Shown piece after piece: positions 1 to 7,882 of a stretch of 52,566 bases of DNA. Made by a program: the position numbers and the translations under genes. How positions within the stretch are numbered: the first letter of the stretch is position 1; each line of letters begins with the position of its first letter. The DNA comes from Deltaproteobacteria bacterium (GTDB taxonomy: Bacteria; Desulfobacterota; Desulfobacteria; Desulfobacterales; QNYZ01). The notes beneath the pieces were generated by a model. The model did not search any database. It worked only from the letters and a program-made list of their open reading frames with translations, and had not been told where the DNA came from. Location of the stretch: assembly GCA_003973265.1 (NCBI GenBank), contig QNYZ01000078.1:1-52566 (forward strand), given 5' to 3'.

Positions 1-6
1 TTTACC

Positions 7-195
7 ATGGGAATAAACGAATTCTTTGACGCAATCGCCAAGGTTGTCGATCGGTTTGTTGAAGAAATTGCAGAGGATAGAGCGCGGGAAAAGGAACAAA
101 AAACCGGACGAGGTCCGAAAGTGGAAGCTGAGAATTCAGAGAAAAATTCACCAGGAGAAGCGTTTTTTCACCTCGATTTATCGAAAATCGGGTGA
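7..195 (+). CDS. Small hypothetical ORF, possibly the 3' end of a longer gene
   Basis: Open frame of 62 codons from an ATG at 7 to a TGA at 195. The frame is also open in the six bases before the ATG, so the gene could begin outside the window. The N-terminal half looks like an amphipathic, acidic helix (residues 3-30, rich in Phe, Val, Glu and Asp); the rest is charged and polar. I do not recognise it. It converges on the tmRNA gene. An overlapping TTG-initiated frame (26-232) is open too, so the coding choice is uncertain. No ribosome binding site can be judged because only six bases precede the start. Confidence 0.3.
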   Translation: MGINEFFDAIAKVVDRFVEEIAEDRAREKEQKTGRGPKVEAENSEKNSPGEAFFHLDLSKIG

Positions 196-240
196 TTGCA
201 AGGCGAACCAAGGACGGCAAAAATCGTCGTAACCCCTTGC

Positions 241-298
241 CATAAAAATAAAAACGAACCGCCCGACATGCCGCATGCGGCACCCGAACCGGTTCGTT
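241..298 (-). terminator. Rho-independent terminator of ssrA
   Basis: Read on the minus strand downstream of tmRNA, the 9-bp arms AACGAACCG (298-290) and CGGTTCGTT (261-253) enclose a second perfect 14-nt palindrome (282-269). The outer stem is followed by a T-rich tract, TTTTTATTTTTAT. On the plus strand no T-run follows, so termination is directed at the minus-strand transcript. The nested palindrome makes this a cruciform-like terminator. Confidence 0.8.
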
Positions 299-308
299 GT
301 AAATTGGA

Positions 309-663
309 TGGTGGAGGCGGCGGGAGTCGAACCCGCGTCCGAAAATATTCCACACAGGCGTCTACATACTTATCCCGGATTTTGATTTTCGTCTTTCAAA
401 TCCCCTCCGGACCGGGGTTTTTGAAAGCTTACCCACTGAAATTCGCCTTTTCTACCGTGGGTAGAGTGAGAAAAGACTATCCTGTTAGTCGACGTCCTTT
501 CAGGATTCACAGGAATAATCCTGAAGGACGCTGGCCTGATTAAGCGGCCAGGGCTAATTCATAATCGTCTGCGATTATGTTAAATCCCACCGTTTTACGA
601 GCGGATAGGCACCTCGGTATGCAGCCGGTGCTTCGTTATCCCCGTCGAAGCCGTTTCGCCCCC
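309..663 (-). ncRNA. ssrA: Transfer-messenger RNA (tmRNA)
   Basis: One-piece tmRNA. The 5' end GGGGGCGAAACGG (from 663 down) pairs with the 3' end CGCCTCC followed by an encoded ACCA (ending at 309), forming the alanine-type acceptor stem. The T-arm has the usual GGTTCGACTCC form. The tag reading frame is on the minus strand at 572-540. tmRNA with SmpB rescues ribosomes stalled on mRNAs without stop codons and marks the nascent chain for proteolysis by ClpXP and related proteases. The smpB gene lies immediately upstream on the same strand. No split-tmRNA permutation is seen, and no duplicated 3' end that would mark an integrated element is visible in the 308 bases that follow. Confidence 0.95.
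540..572 (-). other. tmRNA proteolysis tag reading frame
   Basis: Inside ssrA, on the minus strand, the frame from a GCA resume codon (572-570) to a TAA (542-540) encodes ADDYELALAA. It ends in the ALAA degron recognised by ClpXP-type proteases; the Escherichia coli tag is ANDENYALAA. The resume codon is inferred by analogy with other tmRNAs, because the bases upstream (TTTAACATAATC) resemble the usual region before the resume codon. Confidence 0.8.
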
Positions 664-672
664 ATTTTGTAG

Positions 673-701
673 AATATACTAAAGAAATGAGTATATAAAA
701 G
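673..701 (-). promoter_or_regulatory. Probable ssrA promoter (-10 box)
   Basis: On the minus strand a TATATT hexamer (678-673) ends 9 nt before the mature 5' end of tmRNA at 663, a good distance for a sigma-70 -10 box. The expected -35 position (701-696, CTTTTA) is poor. The AT-rich stretch 664-712 contrasts with the GC-rich flanks. Confidence 0.4.
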
Positions 702-771
702 AACGATTTCTTTCACTCCGAATTTAAGGGCTATCTGCCGGATTGTCAAGCCGGGGAAGGCCGGGTGGGTT

Positions 772-1239
772 TTATTTTACCCCGTAGTGCCGCCGCTGAC
801 GATCAAGGTTGCGCTTTTCGGCCCGGTCACGGATGGTTGCGCGTTTATCGTATTTGCGCTTGCCGCGGGCCAGGCCCAGGGTAATTTTGGCTTTACCGTT
901 TTTAAAATAGACCTTCAGCGGGATCAGGGACAGGCCTTTTTCATTGACCTTGCCGAAGAGCCGGTTGATCTCGCGTTTATGCATCAGGAGTTTGCGCACA
1001 CGCAATGGTTTGTGGTTGCCGTAATAGGCAAACGGGTATTCGCCAATATGCGCCTGATATAGAAATATCTCGCCGTTTTCAATCCGGGCATAGGCGTCTT
1101 TCAGATTACATCGGCCCATACGCAGGGCCTTGACTTCGGTTCCCTTGAGCACCATGCCGGCCTCAAATTGATCGTCGATAAAATAGTTGTACCGGGCCTT
1201 GCGGTTATTGGCGATGATTTTGATCGGTTCTTTGGGCAT
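772..1239 (-). CDS. smpB: SsrA-binding protein SmpB
   Basis: SmpB binds tmRNA and takes the place of the codon-anticodon pair in the ribosomal A site during trans-translation. The product is about 155 residues, the usual family length. Visible family features are the N-terminal NRKARYNYFI segment, the GTEVKALRMGRCNLKDAY stretch of the OB-fold, and the basic C-terminal tail with ARGKRKYDKR, which becomes helical in the decoding centre. The ATG at 1239 gives the family-typical N-terminus. An in-frame TTG at 1248 is an alternative, and the AGGAAA upstream is better spaced for that TTG than for the ATG. It lies 18 nt after ptsI and just upstream of ssrA, so protein and RNA partners are adjacent. 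Confidence 0.95.
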   Translation of the reverse strand: MPKEPIKIIANNRKARYNYFIDDQFEAGMVLKGTEVKALRMGRCNLKDAYARIENGEIFLYQAHIGEYPFAYYGNHKPLRVRKLLMHKREINRLFGKVNEKGLSLIPLKVYFKNGKAKITLGLARGKRKYDKRATIRDRAEKRNLDRQRRHYGVK

Positions 1240-1257
1240 CGGGGTCAAGTGGGTTTC

Positions 1258-3084
1258 CTATATTGATTGCGTTTCCCGGGTTTGTTGAGTTAAAGGCGGT
1301 TCTGCCATCATCCGGGCCATGCGGTCACCATAGCGGTGGTAGACCATCTGGCGGATCTCGCCAGCCGAGTGGACGGATAAAATATCCTGGAGAAACTCCC
1401 TGGCTTCTTCCAGGTTCAGGGTCCGGATAAAGCATTTGACCATCGGGATTGCCTGGGGACTCATGCTGAGCTCGTTCAGGCCCAGCCCCAGGAGGATCGG
1501 CACATAGACCAGATCGCCTGCCATTTCTCCGCACATGTATACTTCTATCTTTTTTTCAGCAGCCACTTTGGTCACCCGCTCAAGCATTCGCAAAACAGCC
1601 GGATGCAGTGGGTGGTACAGGTGGGCGACTTCCGGATTTCCCCGATCAACGGCCAGAGTATACTGGATCAGATCATTGGTGCCGATACTGAAAAAATCAA
1701 CGTGTTCGGCAATAACATCCGCCATGATCACGGTGGCCGGCACCTCAACCATAATACCGATTTTTATATCCAGGTTAAACGGAGTTCCTTCGATTTTAAG
1801 GGCATCTGCCGCCTCGGCCAGCAACCGCCGGGTCTCTTTGATTTCAGCGCAGTTTGAGATCATCGGCAGCAGCAGCCGGACTTCCCCATAGGCGGCCGCG
1901 CGTAAAATGGCCCTTAACTGGGACGTAAAAATATCAGGCCGCTGAAGACAAAACCGGATGCCGCGCAATCCCATTGCCGGGTTGGGTTCGGTTGACTCCG
2001 GGTTGCCGCTCATTGCCTTGTCCCCGTTAATGTCGAGGGTTCGAATTGTCACCGGTTTTCCGGCCATGACTTCAACGACATCGCGGTATTTTTCGAACAA
2101 TTCGTCTTCCGAAGGCGCCTTTAACCGATTCATATACTGAAACTCGGTACGGTACAGGCCGATTCCGTCTCCACCATGATCCCTGACGGTGACGACCTCT
2201 TCGGGCAGCTCAATGTTGCCCATGATTTTTATATCGATTCCGTCCACGGTCTGGGCCTCACAGAAACTGTCGCGGATGATTTCCGCCTTGAACTGCTCGT
2301 ACTGATACCCCCGTTCTTCATATTTCAAAATGGTCTGCTCGCGCGGATGAACAATGACCAGACCCTGGAGGCCGTCCACGATAATGAGGTCGTCATTTTC
2401 GATATGGCGGGTAATATTTCCCATGCCGAGAACCGTGGGGATCTCAAGGGTACGGGCGATGATACCCGTGTGGGAAGTCATCCCGCCACGGTCCGTAATA
2501 AAGCCCTTGATCCGTTCCAGATTGATCTCACTGGTCTCTGCCGGAGAAAGCTCTTCGGCGACCAGGATAACCCGTCGGTCAATTTCGGATATATTGATTG
2601 CATCAACGCCCACCAGGTTTCTCAATATCCGTTCGGAAACCTGTTCAACATCAACCGCCCGTTCCCTTAAATAGGGGTCATCGAGCTCCTGGAACATTGA
2701 CTTGAGTATGCCGGTAACCTTTCTCAGGGCCCACTCCGCATTTATTTTTTCTTTTTCAATGGTGTCAAGGGTCCGCCGATAGAGCATTTTATCCTTCAAA
2801 AGAACCTGGTGGGTTTCAAGGATCGGCGTGTGGCCGTTAAACTTATTTCGGGATGAATCGATCAGGGCCTGCAGCTCATCACCTGCTTTTCTGACCGCTG
2901 TCTTAAACCGATTGGCTTCTTCCACAAGGCCGTCATCTTCTATCTGGTATTTTTTGACAACCTCAACCCCGCCGGTGTCGACCCGATAGGCTTTGCCAAT
3001 GCAGATTCCCGGAGAAACACCGATCCCCTTAAAAGTCCGTTCTTTGGTTTCCTCAATGGCTTTATGCGTGCTCTTGGCGGTCAT
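1258..3084 (-). CDS. ptsI: Phosphoenolpyruvate-protein phosphotransferase (PTS Enzyme I)
   Basis: Enzyme I transfers phosphate from PEP to HPr in the cytosol. About 608 residues. The swivelling phosphohistidine domain has the catalytic His in GGMTSHTGIIAR (near residue 205). The PEP-binding barrel shows YRTEFQYMNR, DFFSIGTNDLIQYTLAVDR and the catalytic Cys of CGEMAGD. The ATG at 3084 lies one base after the ptsH stop and has GGAG upstream; the frame can also be read from a TTG at 3102. An extra N-terminal stretch of about 20 residues precedes the usual GIGVSPG start. No sugar-specific Enzyme II is in the window, so a regulatory role is as likely as sugar uptake (inference). Confidence 0.93.
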   Translation of the reverse strand: MTAKSTHKAIEETKERTFKGIGVSPGICIGKAYRVDTGGVEVVKKYQIEDDGLVEEANRFKTAVRKAGDELQALIDSSRNKFNGHTPILETHQVLLKDKMLYRRTLDTIEKEKINAEWALRKVTGILKSMFQELDDPYLRERAVDVEQVSERILRNLVGVDAINISEIDRRVILVAEELSPAETSEINLERIKGFITDRGGMTSHTGIIARTLEIPTVLGMGNITRHIENDDLIIVDGLQGLVIVHPREQTILKYEERGYQYEQFKAEIIRDSFCEAQTVDGIDIKIMGNIELPEEVVTVRDHGGDGIGLYRTEFQYMNRLKAPSEDELFEKYRDVVEVMAGKPVTIRTLDINGDKAMSGNPESTEPNPAMGLRGIRFCLQRPDIFTSQLRAILRAAAYGEVRLLLPMISNCAEIKETRRLLAEAADALKIEGTPFNLDIKIGIMVEVPATVIMADVIAEHVDFFSIGTNDLIQYTLAVDRGNPEVAHLYHPLHPAVLRMLERVTKVAAEKKIEVYMCGEMAGDLVYVPILLGLGLNELSMSPQAIPMVKCFIRTLNLEEAREFLQDILSVHSAGEIRQMVYHRYGDRMARMMAEPPLTQQTRETQSI

Positions 3085-3085
3085 T

Positions 3086-3373
3086 TCAAGTGGACTCTCC
3101 AAATCCGCTTCGGATCAGTCGTGCAATGTCGGATAAAATATTTCGATCGGTATCGTTTTCAATCCGAATCATCAGCCTGCTTCCCTGAGGGCGGTATAAC
3201 ATCAGGATATCCATGGTACTCTTGGCATCCACTTCATCCTTACCCGCGGACAGCCATACCCGGTGCCCGGCGGTTTGTGCAATGGCTGCAATCTTTGCGG
3301 CCGGGCGTGTATGCATCCCCAACTTGTTGACGATGGTAACTTCCCGGCAAAGCGGGTTGGCTTTATCCGGCAT
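3086..3373 (-). CDS. ptsH: Phosphocarrier protein HPr
   Basis: A 95-residue HPr-fold protein. The phospho-accepting His is H21 in LGMHTRPAA (consensus LHARPA, here with Met before and Thr after the His). The regulatory serine region is AKSTMDIL, with S52 at the position of Ser46, so HPr-kinase-type control is possible but no kinase gene is in the window. Directly upstream of ptsI with one base between them, which argues for translational coupling. A C-terminal charged stretch follows the third helix. Whether it serves sugar transport or a nitrogen/regulatory branch cannot be decided here. Confidence 0.9.
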   Translation of the reverse strand: MPDKANPLCREVTIVNKLGMHTRPAAKIAAIAQTAGHRVWLSAGKDEVDAKSTMDILMLYRPQGSRLMIRIENDTDRNILSDIARLIRSGFGEST

Positions 3374-3402
3374 ATGTGTCGCCTGTGTCTGCCGCTGGAT
3401 GG

Positions 3403-4254
3403 TCAGGGCTTTTTCTGTTTTTTCAGCGCACTGTCGATCATTTTCTGGACCCCCTTTACCGAGCGGTCCCGGACCATTTTGCCGTTAACAAATAATGTCG
3501 GTGTGCCCCGAACCCCGGCCTCGATCCCCTGGCGATAATCGCGTTTGATCTGTTCAAGAAGTTTCGGGTTATTTCTTCTCTTGTTGAATTCGTCTTTGTC
3601 GAATTTGAGCGATTGCGCAATTTCTTCAACTTTTTGATCATTGAGGTGGTTGTAATTTTTAAAGAGCTGATCGTGAAAATCCCAGAACTTACCGTCCTCA
3701 TTGGCGGCCATCGATGCCATGGCCGCTTTCACGGCGTAATGATGGCTCGACAGGGGAAAATGCTTATAAACAACTTTTACGGTCTTCGGGTTATTCTTCA
3801 GGATCTGGTCGATCTGGCCGGTCATCCGGCTGCAATAGGCGCATTGAAAATCTGAAAATTCAACGATGGTTACCGGCGCATCCACCGGCCCCTTAACCGG
3901 TGAACCGGTTAAGTCGAAATCCATGATGAAATCAAGGACGAGGACTTCAACCGTCTTTTTTTTCCGGCTTTGAAGATAGATAATGTTTGGGTCTGACCCG
4001 GTCCGGATCTTATCTACATCTGTCCCCACATCGATGGTTTCGCGGTGCGCTCCCTGGACGGTATAAATATTGATTTTACCTGCATCGGTAAGAATAAAAA
4101 TCCATTTTCCATTGGATGAAGCGGCGGTATCCAGTGGCGTCTCTGAAAGGGAAAAGGTGGTGTCGATTTTCCATTCAACCTCGGCAAAGACATGGGGAAC
4201 GGCAAAGACAAGAACGAGAATCATCGTTAAAATGGATGCGTGGCTATTTTTCAT
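3403..4254 (-). CDS. DsbA-like thioredoxin-fold protein with an N-terminal extension
   Basis: 283 residues with a signal peptide (about 1-24, ending VFA-E), so probably periplasmic. Residues about 120-280 form a DsbA/DsbG-type thiol-disulfide domain: VTIVEFSDFQCAYC with the redox pair C138-A-Y-C141, a helical insert, and the cis-proline loop RGTPTLFVNG. Residues 25-115 are an extra beta-rich segment (SSNGKWIFIL, GKINIYTV) that resembles single blades of a beta-propeller. Start chosen for the strong GAGGAG five bases upstream. It lies between ahbD and ptsH. A role in oxidative folding or in reducing or delivering thiols to c-type cytochromes is plausible, but the sequence alone does not settle it. 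Confidence 0.8.
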   Translation of the reverse strand: MKNSHASILTMILVLVFAVPHVFAEVEWKIDTTFSLSETPLDTAASSNGKWIFILTDAGKINIYTVQGAHRETIDVGTDVDKIRTGSDPNIIYLQSRKKKTVEVLVLDFIMDFDLTGSPVKGPVDAPVTIVEFSDFQCAYCSRMTGQIDQILKNNPKTVKVVYKHFPLSSHHYAVKAAMASMAANEDGKFWDFHDQLFKNYNHLNDQKVEEIAQSLKFDKDEFNKRRNNPKLLEQIKRDYRQGIEAGVRGTPTLFVNGKMVRDRSVKGVQKMIDSALKKQKKP

Positions 4255-4270
4255 GGAGACTCCTCGCTGT

Positions 4271-5395
4271 TTATAATTTATCGTTTAATATTTTAGCAGG
4301 TTGATAGTTACACAGGGGCTCTTCGGTCATGTAATCGCCCGTGGCTTCAAAGGCCCGCGCCCTGCATCCACCACAGACCCGCTTGTACTCGCAGGGGCCG
4401 CACTTGCCCGATAATTTATCGTAATCGCGAAGATTACGGAAGATTTCGGCACGGTGCCAGATCTCTCCAAAGCGGGTCTGAGTGACATCGCCACAATTTA
4501 AATCCAAAAATCCGCAGGGCTGGACAATGCCGGTATGCGAGACAAAGCAGAAGCCGATGCCTCCCAGGCATCCCCGGGTGACCGCATCGAGCCCGTGGCT
4601 TTCAAAGGTGATCTTTTTCCCTTCTTTTCGGGCCCTTTGCCGGAGGATACGATAATAGTGAGGGGCACAGGTGGCCTTGAGCTGCAGCGGGGTTTTATCC
4701 CGCTGGTCGTAAAACCAGTTGAGGGTTTCCTCATATTCAACCGCATCAATGGCCTTGTCCAGAATGTATTTTCCCCGGCCGGTGGGCACCAGCAGAAAGA
4801 TATGATGCGCCACGGCACCCAGCGTCACGGCCAGATCCAGGATTTTCGGAATCTGTTCCAGGTTGGCTTTGGTGATGGTCGTGTTGATCTGAAATTCAAT
4901 CCCCGCTTTTTTGGCATTTTCAAGACCGCGCAGCGCACCCTCAAAGGCCCCCGGCACGCCCCGGAAGGTATCGTGGATATCGGCCGTGGAACCGTCCAGG
5001 CTGACGCTGATCCGTTTGATCCCGGTCTCTTTCATCTTGCGGGCGGTGGCTTCATCGATGAAAGTGCCGTTGCAGGCCATGACCATTCGCAAGCCCAGGC
5101 TGGTTCCGTGTCGGGCAAGATCGAAAATATCGGGTCTCAGCAGCGGTTCCCCGCCGGTCAGGATGATGATCGGTTTGGCGATCTCGGCAATTTCATCGAG
5201 CAGCCGCAGCGACGTCGGGGTGTCCATCTCGCCGTCATAGGGCCCACAGGTGGCCGAAGCCCGGCAATGGACGCAGGCCAGGTTGCAGTTGCGTGTGGTT
5301 TCCCAGGCCACCAGCCGGAGCGTCGGCTCCCGGGTGCCGTGACTTTGGCCGGCATGGGGATGATGCGATTGGGTTGCGGGATGTGATTCGGTCAT
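4271..5395 (-). CDS. ahbD: Radical SAM heme synthase AhbD (Fe-coproporphyrin III decarboxylase)
   Basis: 374 residues. AhbD performs the last step of siroheme-dependent heme b synthesis, decarboxylating two propionates of Fe-coproporphyrin III to vinyl groups. The radical-SAM cluster motif is CNLACVHC (C37, C41, C44), followed by the GGEPLL motif. A C-terminal cysteine region (KCGPCEYKRVCGGC) would bind a second [4Fe-4S] cluster (SPASM/twitch type). The first 20 residues are His-rich (HPATQSHHPHAGQSH), an oddity without obvious function. The assignment over generic SPASM proteins rests on its place in one run with ahbC and hemB. Confidence 0.88.
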   Translation of the reverse strand: MTESHPATQSHHPHAGQSHGTREPTLRLVAWETTRNCNLACVHCRASATCGPYDGEMDTPTSLRLLDEIAEIAKPIIILTGGEPLLRPDIFDLARHGTSLGLRMVMACNGTFIDEATARKMKETGIKRISVSLDGSTADIHDTFRGVPGAFEGALRGLENAKKAGIEFQINTTITKANLEQIPKILDLAVTLGAVAHHIFLLVPTGRGKYILDKAIDAVEYEETLNWFYDQRDKTPLQLKATCAPHYYRILRQRARKEGKKITFESHGLDAVTRGCLGGIGFCFVSHTGIVQPCGFLDLNCGDVTQTRFGEIWHRAEIFRNLRDYDKLSGKCGPCEYKRVCGGCRARAFEATGDYMTEEPLCNYQPAKILNDKL

Positions 5396-5414
5396 TATTT
5401 TATTCGTTTCCGTG

Positions 5415-6389
5415 TTATTCGTTCAGCGTTCTGGCCGCGTCAAGGGCGAAATAGGTAAGGATCATATCTGCTCCGGCCCGTTTAATGGCGGTCAGGGTTT
5501 CCAGCATGACCCGGTGGCCGTCGATCCATCCCAGTTTTTCGGCCGCTTTGATCATGGCGTACTCACCACTGACATTATATGCGGCCACGGGAAGGTCAAT
5601 GGCTTCCCGGACCCGGTGGATGATATCGAGAAAGGCCAGGGCCGGTTTGACCATGATAATGTCTGCCCCTTCGGCGACATCAAGGGCGACTTCGCGCATC
5701 GCTTCGTCGGTATTGGCCGGGTCCATTTGATACGTGCGGCGGTCACCAAACCTGGGCGCAGAATCAACCGCGCTCCGGAAAGGACCATAATAGGATGAAC
5801 AGTATTTGGCGGCATAGGCCATGATGGGGATCTGGCTGAACCCGTCGACATCCAGGGCGGTGCGTATGGCGGCGACGCGCCCGTCCATCATATCAGACGG
5901 GGCCACCATATCCGCACCGGCGTTCACCTGGGAAACGGCGGTCTGGGCCAGAAGGCTCAGCGTGGCATCATTATCTACGGATTGGCCGGCAATCACCCCG
6001 CAATGGCCATGGTCGGTATATTCACACAGGCAGACATCGGTGATGACTATCAGTTCCGGTACGGCATTCTTGACCGCCTTGACGGCCTGCTGAACGATAC
6101 CCCCTGCGGCATAGGCGCCGCTTCCCACGGCATCCTTGTCATCCGGGATACCGAAAAGGATGACCGCCGGAATTCCCAGGTCAAAGGCCTTCCTGGCGGT
6201 TTTGGCTACGTTATCCGGTGACAGCTGGTATTGCCCCGGCATCGATTCAATGGGGTTTTTAATGCCCGTCCCGCCGATGGCAAACAGGGGGAGGATTAAA
6301 TCATCTGGCGTCAGTATGGTTTCACGTACCAGGCGGCGAAAGCATTCATTCCGGCGCAGTCGCCGGGGACGCTGGACAGGAAATGGCAT
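5415..6389 (-). CDS. hemB: Delta-aminolevulinic acid dehydratase (porphobilinogen synthase)
   Basis: HemB condenses two 5-aminolevulinate molecules into porphobilinogen, the first common step of tetrapyrrole synthesis. 324 residues, the family length. Visible are the metal-binding [14 protein letters not shown] segment with the cysteines of the zinc-type active site, and the two Schiff-base lysine regions, [15 protein letters not shown] and IMVKPA. ATG at 6389 has GAGGAG upstream. It sits between ahbC and ahbD, with 13 and 19 nt gaps, so an early enzyme and the two last enzymes of heme synthesis are co-transcribed. Confidence 0.97.
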   Translation of the reverse strand: MPFPVQRPRRLRRNECFRRLVRETILTPDDLILPLFAIGGTGIKNPIESMPGQYQLSPDNVAKTARKAFDLGIPAVILFGIPDDKDAVGSGAYAAGGIVQQAVKAVKNAVPELIVITDVCLCEYTDHGHCGVIAGQSVDNDATLSLLAQTAVSQVNAGADMVAPSDMMDGRVAAIRTALDVDGFSQIPIMAYAAKYCSSYYGPFRSAVDSAPRFGDRRTYQMDPANTDEAMREVALDVAEGADIIMVKPALAFLDIIHRVREAIDLPVAAYNVSGEYAMIKAAEKLGWIDGHRVMLETLTAIKRAGADMILTYFALDAARTLNE

Positions 6390-6402
6390 CGGCTTCTCCT
6401 CG

Positions 6403-7590
6403 TCAGACCGTTTCTGAAATCTCTTCGTCGGTCAGGTAACAGGCCGGATCCGGTGCCCATAAGTCACCGGTGGCTGCTTCGGCCCGTACCCGAAAATTAC
6501 CGCCGCAGACGTCGAGCCAGCGGCAGGTCGCGCAACGGCCGGTGATATATTTTTTCTTTTCCTTGAGCCGCTTCATCAGTGGTTCGGACGTATCGGTCCA
6601 TATTTCGGAAAAAGGGCGATCTTTAATATTACCAAAGCTGTGGTGGCGCCAGAATTGATCGGCATACACCTCGCCGTCCCAGCTGACACAGCCAATCCCC
6701 CGGCCCGAGTTGTTGCCCTCGTTCATTTTCAGCAATTCATAGACATCGGCGGCGCGCTGCGGATCTTCTTTCAACAGCCGCAGATAAATATAAGGGCCGT
6801 CTGAATGGTTGTCGACGGTTAGAATTTCCTTGGGATTTCCGGCCTCGCACAAGGCCCGGGTGCGATCCATAATCAGGTCGACGGCGCGGCGGGTGTCCTC
6901 GAGGGATAAGTCCTCTTTAATCAGCCGGGATCCGCGTCCGGCATAAACAAGATGGTAGAAACAGGCCCGGGGAATATTCTTTTCCTCGATCAGGTCAAAT
7001 ATTTTGGGAATTTCGTCCCGATTGAACCGGTTGATCGTAAAGCGGAGCCCCACCTTTATGCCGGCCGCCTGGCAGTTTTCGATCCCTTCCATTGCTTTTT
7101 TGAAAGCGCCCCTGACCGCCCGAAAACGGTCATTGACCGGTTCCAGGCCATCCAGGCTGATGCCTACATATGACAACCCGATGGCCTTTAAGGTCCGGGC
7201 AGTGTCCGGATCGATCAGGGTTCCGTTGGTCGATATGACGGCCCGCATCTTTTTTTCAACGGCGTAGGCGGCCAGTTCCGGCAGGTCTTCGCGCATCAGC
7301 GGTTCACCGCCGGAAAAAAGAACCACGGGAACGCCATAATCGGCCAGATCATCCAGCAGGGCCTTGCCCTCTTTTGTTGTTAATTCATTGTCAAAGGCAA
7401 TATTTTTGGCATGGGCGTAACAATGGACGCATTTTAGATTGCACCGCCGGGTGATATTCCAGACTACCACCGGCCGCTTGTCTTTTGAAAACTGGAGTAA
7501 ATGGGAAGGCAGTTTGCCCGACATGCGGCCGTACCGCAATGCATCGGACGATTCCACCGTACCGCAATATAGTTTCGAAATACCAATCAT
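6403..7590 (-). CDS. ahbC: Radical SAM protein AhbC (12,18-didecarboxysiroheme deacetylase)
   Basis: 395 residues. AhbC removes the two acetate side chains of 12,18-didecarboxysiroheme to give Fe-coproporphyrin III. The N-terminus [19 protein letters not shown] is typical of this family. The radical-SAM motif is CNLKCVHC (C50, C54, C57), with GGEPLM downstream and a C-terminal auxiliary-cluster region ([17 protein letters not shown]). Start ATG at 7590 preceded by AAAGG. First gene of the ahbC-hemB-ahbD group; the AT-rich 7591-7690 region upstream should hold its promoter. The preceding enzymes (siroheme synthesis, AhbAB) are not in the window. Confidence 0.9.
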   Translation of the reverse strand: MIGISKLYCGTVESSDALRYGRMSGKLPSHLLQFSKDKRPVVVWNITRRCNLKCVHCYAHAKNIAFDNELTTKEGKALLDDLADYGVPVVLFSGGEPLMREDLPELAAYAVEKKMRAVISTNGTLIDPDTARTLKAIGLSYVGISLDGLEPVNDRFRAVRGAFKKAMEGIENCQAAGIKVGLRFTINRFNRDEIPKIFDLIEEKNIPRACFYHLVYAGRGSRLIKEDLSLEDTRRAVDLIMDRTRALCEAGNPKEILTVDNHSDGPYIYLRLLKEDPQRAADVYELLKMNEGNNSGRGIGCVSWDGEVYADQFWRHHSFGNIKDRPFSEIWTDTSEPLMKRLKEKKKYITGRCATCRWLDVCGGNFRVRAEAATGDLWAPDPACYLTDEEISETV

Positions 7591-7882
7591 ATGTTAACCT
7601 TTAGTTATAATAAATAGTTTGTAACAAGTTGAAATAACAAAAATTAAATACTTGTAAATATAACTGGCGAAATTGGATAACACCGAAGCGTTTCGTCTGA
7701 CCCGCCACCCTGTGGCCGTAAATTGTATCATACCCGCCGGGGGATTGAAAAGAGAAAGCAATGCGGGATCGATGTTTATATTTTCCAGGTTCGTTTTTTC
7801 CGGATCGACTGTGATAATTGTCCACGTCATGCCGGACAGGTCCGTTCTGGTCACGCGACACGCACCAGGCCGGGCCTGACGA
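7591..7882. other. Intergenic region upstream of ahbC
   Basis: No convincing gene. The 100 bases next to ahbC are very AT-rich and contain an imperfect inverted repeat, TTTGTAAC...ATAACAAA (7618-7641), that could be an operator, and TATTAT/TATAAC candidates for a -10 box on the minus strand. A minus-strand frame (7594-7854) is open for 86 codons but has no ribosome binding site, and its end runs through the AT-rich promoter zone, so I do not call it as a gene. Confidence 0.4.

Noticed and set aside
1..308. Integration site of a mobile element at the tmRNA 3' end
   Set aside because: tmRNA ends are frequent att sites, but no second copy of the 3' end and no integrase were found in the window.
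196..543. A 115-codon frame across the tmRNA gene
   Set aside because: It overlaps ssrA and its terminator; the RNA explains the sequence.
2030..2055. GGTTCGAATT stretch resembling a tRNA T-loop
   Set aside because: It lies within ptsI and has no cloverleaf around it.
4535..5386. A 283-codon plus-strand frame inside ahbD
   Set aside because: Antisense to a well-supported radical SAM gene; no recognisable domain.
7594..7854. An 86-codon minus-strand frame upstream of ahbC
   Set aside because: No ribosome binding site, ends in the AT-rich promoter region, and resembles no family known to me; kept only as a note in the intergenic entry.
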